A DNA stretch of 64,000 bases, taken from an uncultured Lachnospiraceae bacterium. GTDB taxonomy: Bacteria; Bacillota; Clostridia; Lachnospirales; Lachnospiraceae. Positions 50,509-60,563 of this stretch are shown piece by piece (positions within the stretch are counted from its first letter, which is position 1; every line of letters starts with the position of its first letter). The translations under genes were made by a program, and so were the position numbers. The notes below the pieces were generated by a model. That model was not told the DNA's origin. It saw nothing but the letters and a program-made list of their open reading frames with translations, and did no database searches. Location of the stretch: NCBI GenBank assembly GCA_910584585.1, contig CAJUBP010000012.1, positions 1 through 64,000 on the forward strand, read 5' to 3'.

Positions 50509-51771
50509 ATGAAATGTGCAAATTGCGGCGCAGAGCTGAAAGTGGGATGTGTGTATTGTTCCGTTTGCGGAAAGGAAGCCCAGATTGTTTCAGATTATAA
50601 TCTTCTGGAAGATGATTTTTTAAGAGGGCTTCTGAAAGAAAAAAAGGAAAAGATTAAGAAGAAGCATTTGCCGGGAAAGATCCAGAAAGGAAGTTCGTCC
50701 GGAAAGAAGGAAAGGCTCCAGAAAGAAGATTCGTCCGGAAAGAGGGAAAAGATTCAGAAGGAAGATTCGTCAGGAAAGAAGGAAAGGATCCGGAAAGGAG
50801 ATTCGTCCGGAAAAAGCCAGGGGAAAGCGGGAAAGCAGAGAGCCGGGAGAAGAAAGAAGAAAAAACCCATCTGGATTCTGGCCATGGCAGCTCTTTTGAT
50901 TTTGACTATGGGAGCTGTAATTTTAGTTCAGCATACCTGGAATCATTCCTACGATCATCAGATCAAAAAGGCGGAGAGCTATCAGAGCAGGAAAGATTAT
51001 CGGAACGCGGAAAAATGCCTGAAACGCGCGCTGGAGTTAGACAGTGGCAGCGAAGAGGCCAAGGCGCGCCTGGCGGAGGTTTATGTTCAGCAGGAAGAAT
51101 ATGAAAAAGCCAAGGAACTGCTGCTGGAATTGCTGGAACAGGAAGAAGAGAATCGGGAGATTTACGAAAAGTTAATTCAGGTTTATGAGGTTCAGAAAGA
51201 TTATGAAGCCATTGAGGAATTGGGCAGAGATATTGCGGATTCGGAAATTTTAGAGCTTTTTGACGGCTATCTGGCCAAACCGCCGGTATTTGAACCGGAG
51301 GGCGGAACTTATCAGGAGGAAATTGAGGTAGAACTTATAGGAGAAGAAGATTGCAAGATATATTATACGCTGGATGGTTCTGATCCGAAAGAGGGGAAAG
51401 AATACACAGGGCCGATCTTGCTGGAACCGGGGAAAAATATCTGGATCCGAGCCGTTTCCCGCAATCAGTTCGGCGTGTTCGGGGAGGAGAAGCAGGAACG
51501 TTTCACCATCCGTTTAAGGAAGCCGGAAACGCCTCGTGTAACGCCTTCCGGCGGAAGTTTTTACGCGCCTTCCACCATTGCCGTAACGGTACCGGAAGGA
51601 TGCAGGGTTTACTACACTTGGGATGGAACGGCGCCCACGCGGGAGTCAAAACAATATACAGAGCCCATCGGCATGCCGGAGGGAAATAATGTGCTATCCC
51701 TGATCCTGGTGGATAAGTACGGAATGGCTTCCGATGTGCTCAAGTGCAATTATGTTTATATTCCCCAGTAG
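50509..51771 (+). CDS. Zinc-ribbon/TPR membrane protein with chitobiase-C-like repeats
   Basis: This 420-residue protein has an N-terminal zinc ribbon (CANCGAELKVGCVYCSVCG), then a Lys/Ser-rich linker with four KxDSSGKxERIxK repeats, a membrane span (~124-144; IWILAMAALLILTMGAVIL), three TPR-like repeats (~148-235), and two CHB_HEX_C-like modules with YYTLDGSDP and YYTWDGTAP. The zinc ribbon would be inside and the rest outside. It begins 2 bases after folD, but no metabolic link is evident. Function unknown; possibly envelope assembly. Confidence 0.65.
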   Translation: MKCANCGAELKVGCVYCSVCGKEAQIVSDYNLLEDDFLRGLLKEKKEKIKKKHLPGKIQKGSSSGKKERLQKEDSSGKREKIQKEDSSGKKERIRKGDSSGKSQGKAGKQRAGRRKKKKPIWILAMAALLILTMGAVILVQHTWNHSYDHQIKKAESYQSRKDYRNAEKCLKRALELDSGSEEAKARLAEVYVQQEEYEKAKELLLELLEQEEENREIYEKLIQVYEVQKDYEAIEELGRDIADSEILELFDGYLAKPPVFEPEGGTYQEEIEVELIGEEDCKIYYTLDGSDPKEGKEYTGPILLEPGKNIWIRAVSRNQFGVFGEEKQERFTIRLRKPETPRVTPSGGSFYAPSTIAVTVPEGCRVYYTWDGTAPTRESKQYTEPIGMPEGNNVLSLILVDKYGMASDVLKCNYVYIPQ

Positions 51772-51805
51772 ATTTCAAAAGAAAGGCAGAATAAGGATGT
51801 GACCT

Positions 51806-52936
51806 ATGAAAGATTTAAGCAGAATCCGGGAAGAAATTGATGCGATAGACAGTCAGATTGCAGCTTTGTATGAGGCCAGGATGCAGCTGACAGGAGAAGT
51901 TGCGGAATATAAGCTGTCGGTGGGAAAACCGGTATTAGATAAAGAAAGAGAAAAGGAAAAGCTGGAAAAAGTCAGGGGACTGGTCCAGTCGGAAGAGAAC
52001 CGCTACGGCGTGGGAGAGCTTTTCGAGCAGATTATGGCGCTGAGCCGGAGGCGCCAGTATCAGATGATGATTCAGCATGGGCAGGGGCGGGATATGGGAT
52101 TTACCCAGGTGGACCGTCTGCCCTTTGCCACCCATAAAGTGGTATATCAGGGCACGGAAGGGGCTTACAGCCAGTTGGCCATGAAAGCTTATTTCGGGGA
52201 AGAGATTGACAGCTATCATGTGGAGACCTGGCGGGACGCCATGGAGGCCATCAGCAGCGGGAGGGCGGATTACGCAGTGCTTCCTATTGAGAATTCCTCC
52301 GCGGGAATTGTGGGGGAAAACTTTGATCTGCTGGTGGAATACGACAATTGCATTGCGGCGGAACAGACCATTAAAGTGGAGCATAAACTTTTGGGGCTTC
52401 CCGGCAGCAGCCTGTCCGACATCACCCACGTATATTCCCATCCCCAGGCATTGATGCAGAGCGTGGATTTTCTGGATCTGCATCAAGAATGGAAGCAGAA
52501 GAAAGTGAAGAATACCGCAATGGCGGCAAAGAAAATTGTAGAGGATGGGCTAAAGTGCCAGGCAGCCATTGCAAGCGCAGCCACTGCTGAGATTTACGGG
52601 CTGGAGATTTTGCAGGACAATATCAATTACAGCGAGGAAAACAGCACCAGATTTATCATTGTTTCCGGGAAGAAAATCTGCTTAAAAGAAGCAAAAAAAG
52701 TGAGCATTTGTTTTGAAATATCTCATGAGAGCGGATCTTTGTACCACATGCTTTCCCATTTTATTTTTAATAACCTGAATATGGTGAAAATTGAATCCAG
52801 GCCCATTAAGGATAAGAGCTTTGAGTATCGTTTTTTTGTGGATATGGAAGGCAACCTGGGAGACGGCGCTGTTCAGAATGCGCTGAAAGGACTTAAGGAA
52901 GGCGCGCTGTATCTGAAAGTATTGGGAAATTATTAG
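51806..52936 (+). CDS. pheA: Bifunctional chorismate mutase / prephenate dehydratase
   Basis: This 376-residue P-protein makes phenylpyruvate for phenylalanine synthesis. Residues 1-85 are an AroQ-type chorismate mutase (IREEIDAIDSQIAALYEARM). Residues ~110-290 are prephenate dehydratase (YQGTEGAYSQLA, LPIENSSAGIV, ENSTRFIIV). Residues ~295-376 are the ACT domain for feedback by Phe. Part of the ESRP motif (KIESRPIKDKSFEYRFFVD) is present. The layout and length fit the family. Confidence 0.95.
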   Translation: MKDLSRIREEIDAIDSQIAALYEARMQLTGEVAEYKLSVGKPVLDKEREKEKLEKVRGLVQSEENRYGVGELFEQIMALSRRRQYQMMIQHGQGRDMGFTQVDRLPFATHKVVYQGTEGAYSQLAMKAYFGEEIDSYHVETWRDAMEAISSGRADYAVLPIENSSAGIVGENFDLLVEYDNCIAAEQTIKVEHKLLGLPGSSLSDITHVYSHPQALMQSVDFLDLHQEWKQKKVKNTAMAAKKIVEDGLKCQAAIASAATAEIYGLEILQDNINYSEENSTRFIIVSGKKICLKEAKKVSICFEISHESGSLYHMLSHFIFNNLNMVKIESRPIKDKSFEYRFFVDMEGNLGDGAVQNALKGLKEGALYLKVLGNY

Positions 52937-53006
52937 TGCTTCATCCGGTCAGAGCATAGCTGTGATTTCTGGCCGGATAGAGTACAAGCGACAGAGGTTT
53001 TTAGTT

Positions 53007-54305
53007 ATGAAAAATACGGGAAAATTAATTTTATACCGGGAACTTGAAAAGGACAGAATTTTTAAAAATTTTACCCGGGCGGCAAAAGAGTGCAGAGAAA
53101 AGCCGGCCGGCCGGGAATTCCCGGAACTGCAGGAATTGTGTTATGAAGCGTTCCATGAACTGATTGAAGTATCTGCAAGCCATGGGTTTGAAGGGAACCT
53201 CTGGCAGAATTACCTGACCTTTCTGATGGTCAATCATGAAAATGCCTACAGCGTTTCCTGCGAAATCAAGGGCGCCGTTCAGGGAAGCATTAATGCGTTG
53301 GCTCTCCATGATTTTGCAGTTTTCAAGGAATTGTTTGATATAGATTTGAAAGCGTTAGGGGAAATCCTTGAAATACCGGAACTTGAAATCGTGAAAGATT
53401 ACAGGCGTTCCGATGGCGGAGGAAATATTTTTAACCGCAGAATTCGGGACAGGATCTGCCAGCTGAGCGTCCGGCTGGAGCGGACAAAGACGGCGGAAGA
53501 ATTTAAGGATGAGGTAACGGAGTTCTACCGGGAATTCGGCGTGGGGAAACTGGGCCTGCATAAAGCTTTCCGCATTGAACATGAGCAGGAGGAAGTGAAG
53601 ATTGTGCCCATTACCAACATCGCCCATGTGCATCTTGATGATTTGATTGGATATGAGCTGGCCAAACAGAAGCTTATAGACAATACAGAAGCCTTTGTAA
53701 ACGGAAAACAGGCCAATAACTGCCTGCTCTTCGGGGATGCGGGCACCGGGAAATCCACCAGCATAAAAGCTGTGATTAATCAGTATTACGGACAGGGGCT
53801 TCGGATGATTGAGATTTATAAGCACCAGTTTCAGGATTTAAATGATGTCATTGCCCAGGTGAAGAACCGGAATTATAAATTCATCATCTATATGGATGAC
53901 TTGTCTTTTGAGGAGTTTGAAATTGAGTACAAATATTTAAAGGCGGTGATTGAAGGAGGCTTGGAGAAGAAACCGGATAATGTGCTGATCTACGCCACCT
54001 CAAACCGCCGCCATCTGGTCCGGGAGAAATTCAGCGACAAAGCGGATCGGGACGACGAGCTGCATACCAGCGATACGGTGCAGGAGAAATTGTCTCTGGT
54101 GGCCAGGTTCGGCGTCACCATCTATTTCGGCAAGCCGGATAAAAAGGAATTTCAGAATATCGTAAAAAACCTTGCGCTGAGGCATCAGATTAGGATGGAG
54201 GAAGAGGAGCTTTTTGCGGAAGCGAATAAATGGGAGTTAAGCCACGGAGGGCTTTCCGGCAGAACTGCCCAGCAGTTTATCAATTATCTGCTGGGAAAAC
54301 AGTAG
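53007..54305 (+). CDS. DUF815-type AAA ATPase
   Basis: This 432-residue cytoplasmic ATPase has an N-terminal helical domain and a P-loop domain with Walker A LLFGDAGTGKST (about 240-252). Walker B FIIYMDDLSFEE follows, with an arginine-finger-like ATSNRRHLVRE. This matches the DUF815 family of uncharacterised P-loop ATPases common in Clostridia. AGAGG precedes ATG 53007; the upstream GTG is less supported. It is the first of a run with ppx- and ppk-type genes. Confidence 0.8.
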   Translation: MKNTGKLILYRELEKDRIFKNFTRAAKECREKPAGREFPELQELCYEAFHELIEVSASHGFEGNLWQNYLTFLMVNHENAYSVSCEIKGAVQGSINALALHDFAVFKELFDIDLKALGEILEIPELEIVKDYRRSDGGGNIFNRRIRDRICQLSVRLERTKTAEEFKDEVTEFYREFGVGKLGLHKAFRIEHEQEEVKIVPITNIAHVHLDDLIGYELAKQKLIDNTEAFVNGKQANNCLLFGDAGTGKSTSIKAVINQYYGQGLRMIEIYKHQFQDLNDVIAQVKNRNYKFIIYMDDLSFEEFEIEYKYLKAVIEGGLEKKPDNVLIYATSNRRHLVREKFSDKADRDDELHTSDTVQEKLSLVARFGVTIYFGKPDKKEFQNIVKNLALRHQIRMEEEELFAEANKWELSHGGLSGRTAQQFINYLLGKQ

Positions 54306-54347
54306 CCGGGTCTGCGCCGGGACTCTTTCCGGCAGAAAGGAACGGGT

Positions 54348-55880
54348 ATGAAGATTACGACATTTGCAGCAATTTATATCGGCTCATATGAAGTGAGTCT
54401 GAAAATATTTGAGATTTCCGCCAACCGGAAAATACGCCCCATTGATTATGTGCGCAGTCATGTGGAGCTTGGCAGAGATGCCTTTGGCAAAGGAGTCATC
54501 GGATATGAGCTGGTGGAGGAACTTTGCCAGATTTTAAAAGAATTCCATACCATTATGGACGGCTACAAAGTGGATGATTACGAGGCTTATGCGGGAAATG
54601 TGTTCCGGAATGTCAGCAACAAGCTGTTTATTCTGGACCAAATCCGGCTGCGCACCAAGATTGAGGTCACTGTTTTGAGCAATTCAGAACACCGGCTGAT
54701 GGATTACAAGTCTCTGGCCGTGCTGCCCAGGTTTGAAAAAATGATACAAAAAGGAGCTGCGGTGGTGAACGTAGGCGGCGGGAGCATGCAGATTACGCTG
54801 TTTCGGAAGGGCACGGCCATCACCACTCAGCACATTGAGCTTGGAATAATGCGCATCCGGGAAAAGCTGTCCAAAATTGAGAACCTGGTCTCCCATTATG
54901 AAACCCAGATCCAGGAACTGATTGACAAAGAGCTGGAGATTTTCAAACGGATTTATATGCATGATCTGGAAATGAAATATGTAATTATCATGGGGGATTA
55001 TGTGGGAGATATGGCGAAAAGCTTTTCCAAAAAGGCGGAGGACGGCACCATTGAGACGGAGCGTTTCTTAAAGCTTCTGAACAAATGGTATAAAAAATCC
55101 GCCGAGGAGATTTCTCTGGAATTAAATTTGGCCAACGAGCATGATCCGCTGATTCTCCCCTCCGTGGTATTGTACAAACGCCTGACCGAAGAATTAAACG
55201 CTAAATCTATCTGGGTGCCCGGAGTAAATATCAGCGACGGAATTGCCTGCGCCTATGCGGAAAAGAACCGTATGATTTACTTTGAACACGATTTTGAAGA
55301 AGATGTGCTGGCGGCGGCCCGGAATCTGGCGGAGCGTTACCATGGCTATTCCAGCCATACGGAGGCTGTTTTGAATATGACAGTCACCATTTTCGACGCC
55401 ATGAAAAAGGTGCACGGGATGGGAAAACGGGAGCGGCTTCTTCTGCAGGTTGCGGCAATCCTTCATGACTGCGGCCGCTATATCAGCCTGGTGAATCAGG
55501 CGGAGTGCTCTTATCAGATTATCATGGCTACGGAGATTATCGGAATGACTCACTTAGAGCGGGAAATCGTGGCGAGCGCTGTAAAATATAATTCTGAGCC
55601 TCTTAAGCCTTACAGCAGCGTCAGCGCGAAGCTGAATCAGGAAGATTATATGGTGGTGTCCAAGCTGACTGCCATGCTGAAAATCGCCAATGCCATGGAC
55701 AGAAGCCATAAGCAGAAATTCCGCAACATCAAGGCGTCTTTGCAGGAGCGGGAACTGGTGATTACGGTGGAATCCTCTGAAAGCATTGTGCTGGAGAAGG
55801 GACTTTTTTCCACGTACGCCAATTCCTTTGAAGAGATTTTCAGCGTGAAGCCAAGGATAAGAGAAAAGAAAGTGTTTTAA
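54348..55880 (+). CDS. Exopolyphosphatase, Ppx/GppA family with HD domain
   Basis: This 510-residue protein has an N-terminal ASKHA-fold Ppx/GppA domain (VNVGGGSMQITLFRKG, LGIMRIREKLS). An HD-like C-terminal region carries LLLQVAAILHDCGRYISL (~370). It degrades polyphosphate or (p)ppGpp; which one cannot be told here. The catalytic Glu region (SNSEHRLMDYKSL) is at ~105-118. It stands directly before ppk1, so it is likely the polyphosphate-degrading partner. Confidence 0.88.
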   Translation: MKITTFAAIYIGSYEVSLKIFEISANRKIRPIDYVRSHVELGRDAFGKGVIGYELVEELCQILKEFHTIMDGYKVDDYEAYAGNVFRNVSNKLFILDQIRLRTKIEVTVLSNSEHRLMDYKSLAVLPRFEKMIQKGAAVVNVGGGSMQITLFRKGTAITTQHIELGIMRIREKLSKIENLVSHYETQIQELIDKELEIFKRIYMHDLEMKYVIIMGDYVGDMAKSFSKKAEDGTIETERFLKLLNKWYKKSAEEISLELNLANEHDPLILPSVVLYKRLTEELNAKSIWVPGVNISDGIACAYAEKNRMIYFEHDFEEDVLAAARNLAERYHGYSSHTEAVLNMTVTIFDAMKKVHGMGKRERLLLQVAAILHDCGRYISLVNQAECSYQIIMATEIIGMTHLEREIVASAVKYNSEPLKPYSSVSAKLNQEDYMVVSKLTAMLKIANAMDRSHKQKFRNIKASLQERELVITVESSESIVLEKGLFSTYANSFEEIFSVKPRIREKKVF

Positions 55881-55894
55881 GGGAGGTTAGGAAT

Positions 55895-58027
55895 ATGGAC
55901 AGAGAAAAGGATTTTCTGAACCCGGAATATTATGAAAACCGGGAATTGAGCTGGCTGAAGTTTGACCAGAGAGTATTGAATGAGGCGAGGGATAAGAATA
56001 TTCCGCTGCTGGAACGGCTGAAATTTGTCAGCATTACGTCTTCGAACCTGGATGAATTCTTTATGGTCCGTGTGGCCTCCTTAAAAGACATGGTTCATGC
56101 AGGCTATAAGAAAAAAGACATTGCCGGAATGACGGCAAAGGAACAGTTAGAAGCCATCAATAAAGACACCAGAGCGTTGGTGGAAACCCAGTACAGCACC
56201 TATAACCGTTCTCTGGCGCCTCTGTTACATAATCACGGAATTGACATTATATCTGCCTACGAGGAATTGAACGAGGTCCAGGGAGATTACGTGGATCGCT
56301 ATTTTGAAGAGACGGTGTATCCGGTGCTCACCCCTATGGCGGTGGACGCTTCCCGGCCTTTTCCATTAATTCGCAATAAGTCTTTGAATATTGCGGCATT
56401 GCTGATGAAAAAGGGGGATAAGAAAGAAGAACTGGAATTTGCCACCGTGCAGGTTCCGTCCGTGCTGCCAAGGATTGTCAGGATTCCTTCCTCCGAAGGG
56501 GAAAATAAAACCTTTATTTTGCTGGAACAGATTATTGAGCGCAATATTCACCGGCTGTTTCTGAACTATCATGTAGTCTGCGCCTATCCTTACCGGATTA
56601 TGCGCAATGCCGATCTGACCATTGACGAAGACGAGGCGGAGGATTTGCTGCAGGAAATCCAGAAGCAGTTAAAGAAGCGCCAGTGGGGAGAAGTGATCCG
56701 TCTTGAGGTGGAAGAAAAGATTGACAAGCGGCTCCTTGGAATTCTAAAGGAGGATCTGCACATTGCCCAGGAGGATATTTTCAAAATTAATGGACCGCTG
56801 GATCTGACATTTCTGATGAAAATGTATGGAATCGAAGAGGAAGATGAGCTGCGCTATGCCCCTTACAAACCTCAGCGCGTACCCCAGATTGTACCGGGAG
56901 AGGATATTTTTGCGGCCATCCGCAAAGGAGATATTTTGCTGCATCACCCTTACCAGACCTTTGATCCGGTGGTGGATTTCATTAAGCAGGCTTCCTCTGA
57001 TCCGGATGTTCTGGCTATCAAGCAGACTCTTTACCGGGTCAGCGGCAATTCCCCCATTATCGCGTCTCTGGCTCAGGCTGCGGAGAACGGCAAACAAGTG
57101 TCAGTGCTGGTGGAGCTGAAAGCCCGTTTTGATGAGGAAAATAATATTGTCTGGGCAAAGAAGCTGGAAAAAGCAGGCTGCCATGTGATTTACGGACTGG
57201 TAGGTCTGAAAACCCACAGCAAGATTGCGCTGGTGGTGCGCCGGGAGGAAGACGGCATCCGCCGGTATGTGCATCTCGGAACCGGAAATTACAATGATTC
57301 CACCGCAAAACTGTATACGGATCTGGGCATGTTTACCTGTTCGGAAGCCATCGGGGAGGACGCGACGGCGGTCTTCAATATGCTGTCCGGCTATTCCGAG
57401 CCTGCTTCCTGGAATAAGCTTATCGTGGCCCCCATCTGGCTGCGCAAGCGGTTCTTAAAGCTGATTAAGCGGGAAATGAAACATGCCCAGGCAGGGCGGG
57501 AGGCTTTTATCAAAGCTAAAATGAATTCCCTCTGTGACCGGGATATTATTGCGGCATTATACGAGGCTTCTGCGGCAGGAGTGAAAATAGAACTGGTGGT
57601 GCGGGGCATCTGCTGCCTGAAAGTGGGAATTCCCGGCGTCAGCGAAAATATTACCGTGCATTCCATTGTGGGGAATTTCCTGGAGCACAGCCGCATTTTC
57701 TGGTTCCATAATGACGGCCAGGAGGAGATTTACATGGGAAGCGCGGACTGGATGCCGAGAAATCTGGATCGCAGGGTGGAAATTATGTTTCCGGTGGAAC
57801 ATGAGGCGCTGATGGATCAGGTGCGCCATATCCTTTCAACCCAGCTTGCGGATAATACCAAGGCCCATGTTTTGCAGCCGGACGGAAAATATGATAAAAT
57901 AGACAAAAGGGGAAAGAAACTGGTGAATTCGCAGCAGCAGTTCTGTGAGGAAGCTCAAAAAGCCATTCCGAAGACAGTGAATGTATATCAGGAAAGGGTA
58001 TTTATTCCGGCGGAACCGGTGGAATAA
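55895..58027 (+). CDS. ppk1: Polyphosphate kinase 1
   Basis: This 710-residue enzyme reversibly polymerises ATP gamma-phosphate into polyphosphate. The four-part architecture is present: RELSWLKFDQRVLNEA (N domain), the head domain, and two C-terminal PLD-like domains. The phospho-His is in GLKTHSKIALVV (~440), and EHSRIFWF supplies the second. It starts 14 bases after the exopolyphosphatase, with GGGAGG in between. The two genes likely control polyphosphate turnover as one operon. Confidence 0.96.
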   Translation: MDREKDFLNPEYYENRELSWLKFDQRVLNEARDKNIPLLERLKFVSITSSNLDEFFMVRVASLKDMVHAGYKKKDIAGMTAKEQLEAINKDTRALVETQYSTYNRSLAPLLHNHGIDIISAYEELNEVQGDYVDRYFEETVYPVLTPMAVDASRPFPLIRNKSLNIAALLMKKGDKKEELEFATVQVPSVLPRIVRIPSSEGENKTFILLEQIIERNIHRLFLNYHVVCAYPYRIMRNADLTIDEDEAEDLLQEIQKQLKKRQWGEVIRLEVEEKIDKRLLGILKEDLHIAQEDIFKINGPLDLTFLMKMYGIEEEDELRYAPYKPQRVPQIVPGEDIFAAIRKGDILLHHPYQTFDPVVDFIKQASSDPDVLAIKQTLYRVSGNSPIIASLAQAAENGKQVSVLVELKARFDEENNIVWAKKLEKAGCHVIYGLVGLKTHSKIALVVRREEDGIRRYVHLGTGNYNDSTAKLYTDLGMFTCSEAIGEDATAVFNMLSGYSEPASWNKLIVAPIWLRKRFLKLIKREMKHAQAGREAFIKAKMNSLCDRDIIAALYEASAAGVKIELVVRGICCLKVGIPGVSENITVHSIVGNFLEHSRIFWFHNDGQEEIYMGSADWMPRNLDRRVEIMFPVEHEALMDQVRHILSTQLADNTKAHVLQPDGKYDKIDKRGKKLVNSQQQFCEEAQKAIPKTVNVYQERVFIPAEPVE

Positions 58028-58115
58028 GCAAAAGGTGTCATTGAATTTGGCGGGCAGTTTAGTCTGAACCCTTCAGAAGGATAAATTGTCCGCTTCAGAG
58101 AGTGGAGGAAATCTT

Positions 58116-58937
58116 ATGAAACATAAAATATTGTTTACAGATCTGGATGAAACATTGTTGAATCATGACAAGAGCATTTCGAAGAAGAATCGGGACGCCA
58201 TTGCTAAGATGCTGGAGCAGGGCCATGACTTTGTCCTGATGACCGGAAGGCCCATTGCAACCGGAAGGCTTGTGGTAAAAGAGCTTGGGCTCACTCTGCC
58301 CAGATGTTATATGGTGGCCTTTAACGGAGCGGTGGTGTATGACTGTGTGGCAGACAGGATTCTGGCGGAGCGCACTCTTCCCATGGAAGTGGCCAAGGAT
58401 GTAATTCTGGAGGCCCACAAAGCGGGAATTTATGTACAGAGTTACCAGCAGGATACAATTCTCACCGAAAAGCACGGCCGGGAACTGGATTTTTACCTGA
58501 AAAACGCAAGGATGAAATACCGGCTGGTGGACGATATCTACGGAAGCCTGGAACAGGAGCCTTACAAAGTGCTGCTGCTGGATGTGGACAATCAGGAGAG
58601 GCTGCGGGAATTCAGAGAACAGCATCCGGAGCTTTTAGAGCGGAGCAACTGCTTCTTCTCCTGCAATGAATATCTGGAATACTGCCCCAAAGACACCGAT
58701 AAGGGAAGCGGCGTGAAATATATCAGCAAATTCCTGAATGTCCCTATTGAGAATACCGTGGCCGCAGGGGACGAGCGCAATGATATCCCGATGATTCGGG
58801 CAGCCCATGTGGGCGTGGCTGTGAAGAACGGCCATAAAGAACTGCGGGAGGCAGCGGATTATGTGACGGAACATGACAATGATCATGGGGCCATCGCGGA
58901 GATTATTGAGAAGTTTATTTTGAATGATGATGTATAG
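58116..58937 (+). CDS. Cof-type HAD-IIB phosphatase
   Basis: This 273-residue HAD-superfamily phosphatase has motif I DLDETLL (nucleophile Asp and acid/base Asp), a type IIB cap, motif III Lys (KGSGVKYIS) and motif IV GDERNDIPMI. The substrate (sugar phosphate or FMN-type) cannot be assigned. TGGAGG lies before ATG 58116; an earlier TTG frame start is not supported. Confidence 0.92.
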   Translation: MKHKILFTDLDETLLNHDKSISKKNRDAIAKMLEQGHDFVLMTGRPIATGRLVVKELGLTLPRCYMVAFNGAVVYDCVADRILAERTLPMEVAKDVILEAHKAGIYVQSYQQDTILTEKHGRELDFYLKNARMKYRLVDDIYGSLEQEPYKVLLLDVDNQERLREFREQHPELLERSNCFFSCNEYLEYCPKDTDKGSGVKYISKFLNVPIENTVAAGDERNDIPMIRAAHVGVAVKNGHKELREAADYVTEHDNDHGAIAEIIEKFILNDDV

Positions 58938-58952
58938 AGGATGTGCAGGGAA

Positions 58953-59432
58953 ATGTTCATACGCAATGCGGAATTGACGGATTATGAAGCAGTAAGTATT
59001 TTGGAAGAGCAGGTGTTTTGGCTTCACAGACAGGCCCGGCCGGATTACTTTAAAGATCAGGAAGAAAGTTATTCCAGAAAAGAATTTGAAGAATTGCTGA
59101 ATTCGCCCTGTTCTATTTCACTGGCTGCCCTTTGGGATGAAAGGGTAGTGGGAATCTGTTTTGGGAAAATAGAAGAGACAAAAGAAAACGCGTATTGTAA
59201 ATCCAGGAAAGTGGCTTATATACAGGATCTTGCTGTTTTGCCGGAGTTTCGCGGCAGAGGCGTGGCGACGGCTCTGATGGCTCAGGCGCGGAAGCAGGCA
59301 TTGGAGGAACATGCGATAAGCCTGGAATTGTGTGTCTGGAATTTTAATGAGCAGGCATTGCGGTTCTATCGGAATATGGGAATGGAAGTGCAGTTTCTCA
59401 GAATGGAAGAGAAGTTGGAGGTTTTGTCATAG
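58953..59432 (+). CDS. GNAT-family N-acetyltransferase
   Basis: This protein of about 159 residues has the acetyl-CoA loop VLPEFRGRGVATALM and the C-terminal W-x-F-N-E-x-A-x-x-F-Y-x-x-M-G motif, typical of Gcn5-related acetyltransferases. It is encoded 15 bases after the HAD gene. ATG 58953 (MFIRNAE) is chosen over ATG 58941, which abuts AGAGG. Substrate unknown. Confidence 0.88.
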   Translation: MFIRNAELTDYEAVSILEEQVFWLHRQARPDYFKDQEESYSRKEFEELLNSPCSISLAALWDERVVGICFGKIEETKENAYCKSRKVAYIQDLAVLPEFRGRGVATALMAQARKQALEEHAISLELCVWNFNEQALRFYRNMGMEVQFLRMEEKLEVLS

Positions 59433-59491
59433 AAAAAACAAACAGGTTGCCTGGCTTATTTGATCCTACTATTATGTGATGAACAGAAAAT

Positions 59492-59527
59492 ACCAGATAA
59501 CCCTTTTGCGCAAAAGGGCTATCCGGT
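59492..59527. terminator. Bidirectional terminator
   Basis: ACC.GATA.CCCTTTTGCG pairs with CAAAAGG.TATC.GGT, followed by ACTTTTGG. It separates the convergent GNAT and PHP genes. Confidence 0.65.
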
Positions 59528-59560
59528 ACTTTTGGCCGTTTCTAAAGTATAAAAAGCCCG

Positions 59561-60427
59561 CTATACCGTTAGATTCTGCCTTGCCTCTTTGATACGTTCC
59601 AGAATTTCATAAGGAATCCGCAGATTCCCCTTTCCTGCGCCAAGCTGAATCTGCGGTTTATTGGATCCATGGAAATCAGATCCCCCGCTGATCAGCAAAT
59701 CGAATTCCTCCGCGAATTTTATCATGTTCCGTTCATCGCCGGGAGCGTTCATGGAATAAATGGCTTCCAGTCCGTTTAGCCCGGCTTCTTTCAGGCTCTT
59801 AATAAAGAACCGAAGCCTGTCATGGTTCATATGGCATAAAACAGGGTGCGCGAAGAAAGCAAGTCCGCCGCCCAGCTGAATCAGCCGAATGGCCTCAAAA
59901 GGCGTGATTTTCTCCCGGGGAACATAGCATTTGCAGCCGTCTCCCAGATATTTGGCAAATACCGTTTCCCGATCTTTCACAAAACCGTGCTCCACCAGAT
60001 ATCTGGCAAAATGCGCCCGGGTGATAACGCTGTCGGGATTTTCCGCTGTCAGTGCGTCCATGGTAATATCAAACCTTTCCTGCTGAAGAAGGACTGCCAT
60101 TTTCTCGTTCCGCTGTTCTCTGGTATCTACAAATTCCTTTAGCTGTTTTAAAAATTCCGGCTGCTCTGTGTCGATATAATAGCCCAGAATATGAACCTCC
60201 TGTCCCTGATAGTCGGTGGACAATTCCACGCCGGGAACAAATTCCAGTCCCAGTTCAGCGGCGGCGGGCCTGGCTTTTTCAATGCCGCTGATGGCGTCGT
60301 GGTCGGTAAGGGCAATGGCGGACAGACCCTGTTCTTTGGCGTGTTTGATCAGTTCCTCCGGCGAGAGAGTTCCGTCTGATTCAGTGGAATGAGTATGGAG
60401 ATCAATTAATTTTTCATTGTCGGTCAT
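59561..60427 (-). CDS. PHP-domain phosphoesterase (YciV/RNase AM-like)
   Basis: This 288-residue protein has PHP metal motifs DLHTHSTESDG, LTDHD and the C-terminal GSDFHGSN, which bind three metal ions. It resembles the YciV/RNase AM family of 5'-3' exonuclease or 3',5'-bisphosphate nucleotidase proteins. The exact substrate is not certain. It is monocistronic and convergent with the GNAT gene. Confidence 0.85.
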   Translation of the reverse strand: MTDNEKLIDLHTHSTESDGTLSPEELIKHAKEQGLSAIALTDHDAISGIEKARPAAAELGLEFVPGVELSTDYQGQEVHILGYYIDTEQPEFLKQLKEFVDTREQRNEKMAVLLQQERFDITMDALTAENPDSVITRAHFARYLVEHGFVKDRETVFAKYLGDGCKCYVPREKITPFEAIRLIQLGGGLAFFAHPVLCHMNHDRLRFFIKSLKEAGLNGLEAIYSMNAPGDERNMIKFAEEFDLLISGGSDFHGSNKPQIQLGAGKGNLRIPYEILERIKEARQNLTV

Positions 60428-60563
60428 AATAATCCTCTTTTCATTTTGTAAAATTGTTCTGTTATGATGGTATCAGAAATGAACGGATTTGAAAAGCGGA
60501 ATATTATGAAATATTGACAATACTGCAGGCATGGAATATACTGTACAAAAGGAGCGTGATGAT

